Position numbers and translations under genes: made by a program. A DNA stretch of 64,000 nucleotides from Bradyrhizobium sp. AUGA SZCCT0176 (lineage in GTDB: Bacteria > Pseudomonadota > Alphaproteobacteria > Rhizobiales > Xanthobacteraceae): contig NZ_JAFCMB010000014.1 of the NCBI RefSeq assembly GCF_018130145.1, forward strand, positions 90,473 to 154,472. Direction: 5' to 3'. Positions 57,686 through 64,000 of this stretch are shown one piece after another. The notes under the pieces were generated by a model. That model saw only the letters and a list, made by a program, of their open reading frames with translations. It ran no database searches and was not told the DNA's origin. Each line of letters opens with the position of its first letter. Position 1 is the first letter of the stretch.

Positions 57686-59778
57686 TTGAAATTCTCCCAG
57701 CCGGCATCGGGCGTGAATCTGCCGCCGAATTTTTCGGTGAGCGCGCGCAGGGTCGCGACCACATTATCCACGCCGCGAGTACGGGCATAATTCAGCGGGC
57801 CGCCACGGAACGGCGCATAACCAGTGCCGAAGATGACAGCGCCGTCGACCACATCGGCATTGTCGACGATGCCTTCGTGCAGGCACGCGACGCAGACATT
57901 CGACATCGGCAGCATCAACCGATCGATCATTTCGGCCGATGGCTCCGTCGTGGATGGCGCGGACGAAGACGTGTCCGCCTTGCCGTCCTTCCAGACATAA
58001 AATCCCTTGCCGGACTTGCGGCCGAGTTCGCCCTTGGCGACCTTTTCGCGCAGCCATGCCGGCGTCGGCGGCAGGGCGTCGCCGAATTTCGAGCGCAGCA
58101 TGTCGCCGACATCGAGGCAGATATCGAGGCCGACCTGGTCGGCGAGTTCGATCGGGCCCATCGGCATGCCGAATTTTTTGGCCGCGGCGTCGATGACCGA
58201 TTTGTCGATCTTCTCGTCGAGCATCACCATGGCTTCGAGCATGTAGGGCGTCAGCGCGCGGTTGACGAGGAAGCCCGGCGAAGACTTGACCGGCAGCGGC
58301 AGGCGGTCGATGGCGCCGACGAACGCCAGCGCCTCCTTCAACAGTTGCGCATCCGTGCCGTCATGACTGACCACTTCGATCAGCTGCAGCCGCGACACCG
58401 GATTGAAGAAATGCAGGCCGAGCAGCCGCTCGGGCTTTTGCAGACTGGTGCGCAAATCCTGCAGGGGAATACTCGACGTGTTGGTGGCGAGGATCGCGCC
58501 GGGCTTCATGATGGGCTCGAGCCCGGCATAGACCTTCTGCTTCAGAGCGAGCTTTTCCGGCACCGCCTCGATGATGAGATCGGCGCTGCGGACACCCTCG
58601 CCGCCCATGTCGGGTATCAATCGATCCAGCGCATCGCGCACGCTGGTGCGCTTGCGCAGGATCTTGCCGAACAAGTCAGACGCGCGCTTGATCGCGCCGG
58701 CGATCGGCTCGGGCTTCATGTCGGCCAGCGTCACCCGCATATCCTGACCTGCACACCAGGCCGCGATATCGCCGCCCATCGCGCCCGCGCCGATGACATG
58801 AACGTGGTTGATCTTGTTGCCGCTGCCGGCGAGCTTCTTCATCTGCTCGCGCAGGAAGAACACCCGGATCAGGTTCTGCGCCGTTGGCGTCACCATCAAT
58901 TTGGCGAACGACGCCTGTTCGGCCCGCAGCATGCCGTACCTGTCACCGCCATAACTTTCCCAGAGATCGATCAGCGCATAGGGCGCGGGATAATGTTCCT
59001 GCGGCGCCGCCTTGGCCGCCTCGCCGCGCATCCGCGAGGCGAGGAGTTTGCGCACCGGCTCCCAGTTCAGGACCGAGGTGAGCAGGCCAGGTGCGGCGCG
59101 CTTCAGCCGCCCGAACACGGCATCCTTCACCGCGCTGCGGACGTGCCGCTCCTGCGTCACCGCGTCGACCAGACCCAGCGATTTGGCCTTGCGCGCGTCG
59201 ATGGTCTTTCCGGTCAGCATCAACGGCATCGACTGCATCGGATTGACCAGTTGCGTGAAGCGCACGGTGCCGCCGAGACCGGGATGCAGACCGAGCATCA
59301 CCTCGGGAAAGCCGAAGCGCGCATCATCGATCGCGATCCGCATCTGGCAGGCCAGAGCAACCTCAAGCCCACCGCCAAGACAGAAGCCGTGGATCACGGC
59401 GACCGTGGGGATCCGCAGCGCTTCGAGCCGGTCGATGACAGCATGTGCCCGGCCGATTTCGGTCTCGACGGACAGCACATCGCTCGCACCACGAAACGCG
59501 TTGACATCAGCGCCGGCGATGAAGCCGGATTCCTTCGCGGAACGGATCACGAGGCCCGCGGGCCGTGCGCTTTCGAGTTCGCCGAGCACCTTGCCGAGTT
59601 CTTCGATCAGATCCGCCGACAGCGTATTGGCGCTGGCGCCTTCGCGGTCGAACAGCAGCCAGGCGATCCCATCGGAATCGCGGGTCAGCTTGAAATTCTT
59701 GTACGGTCCGCCCGCGTCGGGCTTCGGCCCGAGTTCGAGCACGCGATCGCCGAGAACGTCCATGATCCTTGATTCCAT
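57682..59778 (-). CDS. fadJ: Multifunctional enoyl-CoA hydratase/3-hydroxyacyl-CoA dehydrogenase (FadB/FadJ type)
   Basis: This 698-residue bifunctional enzyme does steps two and three of beta-oxidation. The N-terminal crotonase domain (about 25-290) has AGADVNAFRG and IHGFCLGGGLEVALACQMRI, with the hydratase glutamate region FPEVMLGLHPGLGGTVR. The NAD-binding domain starts VHVIGAGAMGGDIAAWCA, followed by EAVPEKLALKQKVY, ATNTSSIPL and HFFNPVSRLQLIEVV. The C-terminal part completes the dehydrogenase. The ATG at 59778 is 2 nt after the thiolase stop. The symbol is by analogy. Confidence 0.92.
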   Translation of the reverse strand: MESRIMDVLGDRVLELGPKPDAGGPYKNFKLTRDSDGIAWLLFDREGASANTLSADLIEELGKVLGELESARPAGLVIRSAKESGFIAGADVNAFRGASDVLSVETEIGRAHAVIDRLEALRIPTVAVIHGFCLGGGLEVALACQMRIAIDDARFGFPEVMLGLHPGLGGTVRFTQLVNPMQSMPLMLTGKTIDARKAKSLGLVDAVTQERHVRSAVKDAVFGRLKRAAPGLLTSVLNWEPVRKLLASRMRGEAAKAAPQEHYPAPYALIDLWESYGGDRYGMLRAEQASFAKLMVTPTAQNLIRVFFLREQMKKLAGSGNKINHVHVIGAGAMGGDIAAWCAGQDMRVTLADMKPEPIAGAIKRASDLFGKILRKRTSVRDALDRLIPDMGGEGVRSADLIIEAVPEKLALKQKVYAGLEPIMKPGAILATNTSSIPLQDLRTSLQKPERLLGLHFFNPVSRLQLIEVVSHDGTDAQLLKEALAFVGAIDRLPLPVKSSPGFLVNRALTPYMLEAMVMLDEKIDKSVIDAAAKKFGMPMGPIELADQVGLDICLDVGDMLRSKFGDALPPTPAWLREKVAKGELGRKSGKGFYVWKDGKADTSSSAPSTTEPSAEMIDRLMLPMSNVCVACLHEGIVDNADVVDGAVIFGTGYAPFRGGPLNYARTRGVDNVVATLRALTEKFGGRFTPDAGWENFK

Positions 59779-59780
59779 GA

Positions 59781-61064
59781 TCACACCGTCTCTATCAGCA
59801 TCGCGCCGCCCTGCCCGCCGCCGATACATTCGGTGGCGATGCCGCGCCGTGTGCCCAACCGCTTCATGGCGTTGACGAGATGCAGCACGATGCGGTTGCC
59901 ACTGCAGCCGACGGGATGGCCGAGGCTGATCGCGCCGCCATCGACATTCATTCTGGTCTGGTCGATGGCACCGGCCGCACCGTCGAGGCCCAAAATCTCC
60001 TTGCAGAACTTTTCGTCGTTCCAGGCTGCGAGACAGCCCAGTACCTGCGTCGCAAAGGCCTCGTTCAATTCCCAGGTCTCGATATCGCCGAGCGTCAACT
60101 CGTTGCGCTTCAACAGTTCAGTTGCCGACAGCACCGGCCCGAGACCCATGATCGAGGGATCGAGCGCCGACCATTGGCTGTCGAGGATGACGGCCTTCGG
60201 CGTCAGGCCGTGCTTGGCAACGGCTTTCTCGGAAGCGAGGATCACCCATGACGCACCGTCGGTGATCTGCGAGGAATTTCCGGCGGTGACCTTGCCCCAG
60301 GGCCGTTCGAACACCGGCTTCAGTTTTGCCAATGTCTCGGCCGTGGAGTCCGGCCGCACGCCATCGTCATGGTCATAGAATTTGCCGTCGCGGGCAAAAG
60401 CGGTTTCGACCTCGCCCTTCAGCCAGCCTTGGCTCTGGGCATTGGCGAGCCGCTTGTGGCTCTCGGCGGCATAGGCATCGGACTGCGCGCGGGTGATGCC
60501 GAAGAGATGCCCGACCACCTCGGCGGTCTGGCCCATGTTGAGGTCGGTGATGGGATCCGTCAGCCCGCGTTCGAGGCCGATGATCGGTTTGAAGTAGGAC
60601 GGCCGCACCTTGAGCGCGGCCATGATCTTTGCGCCGACACCCCGGGCACCGGCAAGGCCGGCGAACCAGCGCACGCCCTGCTGCGGCCAGACCAGCGGCG
60701 CGTGGCTCAGCGCCTCGGCGCCACCGGCCAGGATCAGGTCGGAGACGCCCTCGCGGATGTAGCGGTAGCCGGTGTCGATCGACTGCATGCCGGAGCCGCA
60801 ATTGATCTGCACGGTGAAGGCGACCATTTTTTCGCCCATGCCGAGCCGGAGCGCTGCGACCCGCGCCGGGTTCATCTCGTCGGCAACGACGTTGACGCAG
60901 CCCAAGATCACCTGATCGAAGGCGGTGGGCGCAAAGGGCTGCCGGGCCAATAGCGGCCGGCCGCATTGCACGGCGAGATCGACCGGGGTGAAGGGCCCGG
61001 GGCCGGAACGCGCTTTCAGGAACGGCGTCCGGCTGCCGTCGACAATAAAAACCGGTCGCGCCAT
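59781..61064 (-). CDS. fadI: Acetyl-CoA C-acyltransferase (thiolase, FadI/FadA type)
   Basis: This 427-residue thiolase cleaves 3-ketoacyl-CoA with CoA in the last beta-oxidation step. The active-site cysteine is in VQINCGSGMQSIDTG, with the histidine in NVDGGAISLGHPVGCSGNRI and the second cysteine in the C-terminal GIATECIGGGQGGAMLIE. The length fits the FadI subtype. Its ATG overlaps the acyl-CoA dehydrogenase stop by one base (TGATG). Confidence 0.93.
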   Translation of the reverse strand: MARPVFIVDGSRTPFLKARSGPGPFTPVDLAVQCGRPLLARQPFAPTAFDQVILGCVNVVADEMNPARVAALRLGMGEKMVAFTVQINCGSGMQSIDTGYRYIREGVSDLILAGGAEALSHAPLVWPQQGVRWFAGLAGARGVGAKIMAALKVRPSYFKPIIGLERGLTDPITDLNMGQTAEVVGHLFGITRAQSDAYAAESHKRLANAQSQGWLKGEVETAFARDGKFYDHDDGVRPDSTAETLAKLKPVFERPWGKVTAGNSSQITDGASWVILASEKAVAKHGLTPKAVILDSQWSALDPSIMGLGPVLSATELLKRNELTLGDIETWELNEAFATQVLGCLAAWNDEKFCKEILGLDGAAGAIDQTRMNVDGGAISLGHPVGCSGNRIVLHLVNAMKRLGTRRGIATECIGGGQGGAMLIETV

Positions 61065-63331
61065 CAGCTCGCCGCCCTCTGCTCACCCAATTCCTGGAAG
61101 AATTGATGCACGTCGGCGGCTTTCCTGTAAATCGGCGACAGCGCTTCCGGCGCAAAATCGTCAACCTCGATCACTTTTGCGACAGCTTCATGGGCAGCGG
61201 CGAGCTTTTCGCCCTCGGACTGGGTGATGACGCCCTTCTGCACCGCTTCTTTCCAGTCGTGCAGCCGCGCGGCGTGCATTTTCTTTGAAATGTCATCTGC
61301 AGCCGTGACGAGCAGGAACGCCTTCTCCAGCCTGAAAACGCCGCGGTCGTCGTCGACATGCGACAAATCAGCCGTCAACCGGTCGCGCGCCGCCGATGGC
61401 GACAGCACCAGCTGCGCGCAGAGATGGACGACCCGGTCTGATGGCCCGACCACCCGCGCCCCGAACGGCTGGATCAGGAATTTCAGGATGATTGCGACGA
61501 AGCGATTGGGCAGATTATTGAGGATCTCGGCAAAGCGGTTCTCGATCGTCTTGAAGCCGCTCGCCATGCACCATTCCAGTGCGGCGAAATCGGCTTGCTG
61601 GCGGCCTTCGTCCTGCCAGCGTTTCAGCGCGGCCGAAAGCAGATAGAGTTCGGAGAGGATATCGCCGAACCGGGCCGAGAGCATTTCCTTGCGTTTGAGC
61701 GCACCGCCCAAGGTCAACAGTGCCATGTCGGCGCAGAGCGCGAAGGCCGAGGAGTAGCGCGAGAGCTGGCGATAGAATTTGGTTGCATCACCAGCGTCTG
61801 GCGCCGGCGCGAACATGCCAAAGCTCCAGCTGCGGCCCCAGGCGCGGAACATGGTCTTGAAACTATGCCCGACATGGCTCCAGAACGCCTTGTCGAAAGC
61901 ATCCAGCCCCCTGGCACGATCGGCTTCACCGAGCGCGTTCATCTCGTCGAGCAGATAGGGATGGGCGCGGATCGCGCCCTGCCCGAACACGATCAGATTG
62001 CGGGTCAGGATGTTGGCGCCTTCGACGGTGATGCCGACCGGCACCGAGCGATAGAGGTTTCCGAGATAGTTCTGCGGGCCGTCGATGACCGCCTTGCCGC
62101 CATGGATGTCCATGGCGTCGTCGATCGCAATCCGCATCCGCTCGGTGGCGTGCAGCTTCATGATGCCGGAAATGACCGCGGGATGACGGCCCTGGTTGAG
62201 CGCCGCACAGGTCAGCCGCCGCGCGGCGTCGAGCAAATAGGCCGTGCCGGCAATGCGCGCCAGCGGCTCCTCGATGCCTTCGAATTTTGAGATGGAGATG
62301 CCGAACTGCTCGCGGATGCGGGCATAGGCGCCAGAGGTGCGCGCGGCATAGGCCGCGCCCGCGGCCGACAGCGACGGCAGCGAGATGCCGCGGCCGGCGG
62401 CGAGCGCGGTCATCAGCATTTTCCAGCCCTGGCCGAGACGTTCCTGGCCACCGATGATGTAATCCATCGGGATAAAGACATCGCGGCCCCAGTTCGGGCC
62501 GTTCTGGAACACCTGCATCGCCGGCAGATGGCGCTTGCCGATTTCGACGCCGGGAAGATGCGTCGGGATCAGCGCCACCGTGATGCCGAGCTCTTCCTGC
62601 GAACCCACCAGATGATCGGGGTCGTAGGCCTTGAAGGCGAGGCCGAGCAGCGTCGCGACGGGGCCGAGCGTGATGTAGCGCTTGTGCCAGTTAAGGCGCA
62701 GCCCCAGCACTTCGCGGTCTTCGAACTGACCCTTGCAGATAATACCGGTGTCGATCATCGAGGCGGCGTCGGAGCCGGCTTCCGGACTGGTCAGCCCGAA
62801 GCAGGGAATGTCGCGGCCATCGGCCAGGCGCGGCAGCCATTGCTGCTGTTGCTCTTTTGTGCCGAAGCGCATCAAGAGTTCACCGGGCCCGAGCGAGTTC
62901 GGCACCATCACGGTGACGGCGGCGGTCAGCGAGCGCGACGAGAGTTTTCGCACCACCTCGGAATGCGCGTAAGGCGAGAAGCCGAGGCCGCCATACTCTT
63001 TGGGAATGATCATGCCGAAGAATTTGTGGCGCTTGATGAAGGCCCACGCCTCCGGCGGCAGGTCGCGCCATTCCCAATTGATCTTCCAGTCGTCGAGCAT
63101 GGCGCAGAGCTCGTCGACCGGACCATGGAGGAAGGCTTCTTCTTCCGCCGTCAGCGTCGCCGGCGCGTAGCCAAGCAGTTTCGACCAGTCGGGATTGCCC
63201 GTGAAGAGGTCGGCGTCCCACCAGACGTCACCGGCCTCCAGCGCCTCGCGCTCGGTGTCGGACATCGACGGCAACACGCCGTGGGCCCAGGAGAAGATCG
63301 GCTTGGTGATGAAATCGCGGCGGAAGCTCAT
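61064..63331 (-). CDS. fadE: Long acyl-CoA dehydrogenase, FadE type
   Basis: This 755-residue FAD enzyme does the first step of beta-oxidation. It is of the large FadE type: dehydrogenase domains (EEAFLHGPVDELCAMLDDWK, FGMIIPKEYGGLGFSPYAHS, FGLTSPEAGSDAASMIDTGI) followed by a DUF1974 C-terminal region (SRYSSAFALCADMALLTLGG, then RFVAIILKFLIQPFGARVVG). E. coli FadE has an additional N-terminal hydrophobic stretch that is absent here. The ATG at 63331 starts MSFRRDFITKPIFSWAHGVL; the frame is open further upstream into a repeat, but without FadE-like sequence. It is the first gene of the operon. Confidence 0.9.
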   Translation of the reverse strand: MSFRRDFITKPIFSWAHGVLPSMSDTEREALEAGDVWWDADLFTGNPDWSKLLGYAPATLTAEEEAFLHGPVDELCAMLDDWKINWEWRDLPPEAWAFIKRHKFFGMIIPKEYGGLGFSPYAHSEVVRKLSSRSLTAAVTVMVPNSLGPGELLMRFGTKEQQQQWLPRLADGRDIPCFGLTSPEAGSDAASMIDTGIICKGQFEDREVLGLRLNWHKRYITLGPVATLLGLAFKAYDPDHLVGSQEELGITVALIPTHLPGVEIGKRHLPAMQVFQNGPNWGRDVFIPMDYIIGGQERLGQGWKMLMTALAAGRGISLPSLSAAGAAYAARTSGAYARIREQFGISISKFEGIEEPLARIAGTAYLLDAARRLTCAALNQGRHPAVISGIMKLHATERMRIAIDDAMDIHGGKAVIDGPQNYLGNLYRSVPVGITVEGANILTRNLIVFGQGAIRAHPYLLDEMNALGEADRARGLDAFDKAFWSHVGHSFKTMFRAWGRSWSFGMFAPAPDAGDATKFYRQLSRYSSAFALCADMALLTLGGALKRKEMLSARFGDILSELYLLSAALKRWQDEGRQQADFAALEWCMASGFKTIENRFAEILNNLPNRFVAIILKFLIQPFGARVVGPSDRVVHLCAQLVLSPSAARDRLTADLSHVDDDRGVFRLEKAFLLVTAADDISKKMHAARLHDWKEAVQKGVITQSEGEKLAAAHEAVAKVIEVDDFAPEALSPIYRKAADVHQFFQELGEQRAAS

Positions 63332-63506
63332 GGCGGTCCTCATGAATCGGCGGCGCGGAAGGGCTATTTTAGCTGATGATGCGGGGTTTGGGTGAACACT
63401 TCGCCTTGAAAATAGGGCGAAATTGACGCGGACGGGCGGCGGGAGATAACGGCCGTGGGGCGTGTCAGTTCCGGAGCTGAGGGGTAGCGTGCTCGCTCTC
63501 CGCCTC
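63332..63506. other. Upstream region of the beta-oxidation operon
   Basis: About 175 nt that must hold the operon promoter. I see no clear palindromic operator of the FadR or PsrA kind. Repeats begin at 63507. Confidence 0.4.
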
Positions 63507-63655
63507 GCGTCGTCCCGGCCTTGAGCCGGGACCCATACGCCGCGGCCCATCGGTGAGAACGCTGGCGTCAGATACCTTCTTCAACAACAAGGGCCGCGGC
63601 GTATGGGTCCCCCGATGCGCAATTGCGCATCTGAGGCCAAGCCCGGGACGACAGT
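63507..63655. repeat. Palindromic repeat (GTCCCGG...CCGGGAC family), copy 2, with inserted module
   Basis: This copy has the same arms as 15602-15726, but its core is in the opposite orientation. Its right arm is split by an 18-bp perfect palindrome GATGCGCAATTGCGCATC at 63614-63631. Confidence 0.85.
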
Positions 63656-63692
63656 GAGTGTGTGGCCGCATGTCATCCTAGATGCACGTCCG

Positions 63693-64000
63693 CATTCTCG
63701 CGGCGCATTACGCCCGAGCTTTGCCAGAAATTCCTTACCCTCTTCAATTCAGAGGGCGCAGGGAATGCCGGATGCGCGCTGCACCCGCGGTCTCGTGTGC
63801 GATTGTGCAACAAGATGGTGCACACGAGCATACAGGGCAGCGGAGAGCATCCGACATTCCCTGCGCAATGGCTTTACGGCTTATGACGTGCTCTCCCCGG
63901 TGAGACGGCCTCTATTGCCACCGTCGCCCCTCGGAAGCGTTGGCTCCCGAAAGACTTGACGCCGTTACGGGCGCCAGGACCACACGCTTTCGCCGTACGC
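63693..64000 (+). repeat. 308-nt dispersed repeat, copy B (continues beyond right edge)
   Basis: It aligns without gaps with 15773-16080. The 111-nt hairpin lies at 63756-63866; its stems are unchanged while its loop differs. The sequence still matches at the last base of the window, so the repeat may extend further. Confidence 0.85.

Noticed and set aside
57877..59772. Plus-strand open frame of about 630 codons
   Set aside because: It is antisense to the FadB-type gene, whose motifs are continuous across the same stretch.
1..64000. CRISPR arrays, insertion sequences, prophage genes, rRNA
   Set aside because: I saw no regularly spaced direct repeats, transposase or phage-type proteins, or rRNA sequence; the repeats present are dispersed palindromic elements.

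Overview
The window is about 64 kb of high-GC chromosome from an alphaproteobacterium, most probably Bradyrhizobium or a close relative. Support comes from protein-level resemblance (large-form isocitrate lyase with a ScfR/RamB-type regulator, BacA/SbmA, DUF4170, the rhizobial GlpSTPQUV glycerol transporter), from several families of dispersed palindromic repeats I associate with Bradyrhizobiaceae, and from sigma-EcfG-like promoters of the form GGAAC-N16-CGTT. I see no rRNA, no intact tRNA, no transposase, no phage genes and no CRISPR array. The organism call is recognition from memory, not a search result.

Layout. 1-4.7 kb: a minus-strand unit of TetR regulator, branched-chain-amino-acid-type binding protein and a single-chain biotin-dependent acyl-CoA carboxylase that runs off the left edge; a perfect 16-bp palindrome lies in front of the binding-protein gene. 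4.7-10.6 kb: GNAT, a GT2 glycosyltransferase/membrane-protein pair, NUDIX, metallophosphoesterase and a two-gene membrane unit with a cysteine-containing glycine tail. 10.6-15.6 kb: isocitrate lyase with DUF4170, divergent from its likely regulator, then BacA. 15.6-22.9 kb: repeats and small stress-type genes (GlsB, YidB, a 17M-like protein, PRC-barrel, a lone receiver, a VOC protein), some with EcfG-like promoters. 22.9-33 kb: a TctC-type binding protein, enoyl-CoA hydratase, a phosphodiesterase/pyrophosphatase-type enzyme, an orphan Mpl-like Mur ligase, a 47-residue protein, an acyltransferase and a 2-keto-4-pentenoate hydratase-like enzyme. 33-41.6 kb: a three-subunit molybdenum hydroxylase, a MltB-type transglycosylase, DUF1993, an SDR and an old-yellow-enzyme reductase. 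41.7-52 kb: the glycerol locus, glpD-glpS-glpT-glpP-glpQ-glpU-glpV as a tightly overlapping minus-strand operon, with RidA and a DeoR/GlpR regulator nearby. 52-57.3 kb: an unknown 380-residue protein, a PAS-GGDEF-EAL protein and small envelope proteins. 57.3-63.3 kb: a fatty-acid beta-oxidation operon (acyl-CoA dehydrogenase, thiolase, FadB-type enzyme, thioesterase). 63.3-64 kb: a composite repeat also present at 15.6-16.1 kb.

How it fits together. Much of the window handles carbon: fatty acids to acetyl-CoA (57-63 kb), acetyl-CoA through the glyoxylate bypass (isocitrate lyase, 11-12.5 kb), and glycerol uptake and oxidation (41.7-52 kb). The rest is envelope and general stress functions. 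The observations I find most interesting are the paired degeneracy of the two glycerol-transporter ATPases, which falls in one composite ATP site; a palindromic repeat that has become the C-terminus of GlpS; a conserved 111-nt hairpin inside a 308-nt repeat; small palindromic modules that move between repeats and keep base pairing; and EcfG-type promoters in front of small genes of unknown role.
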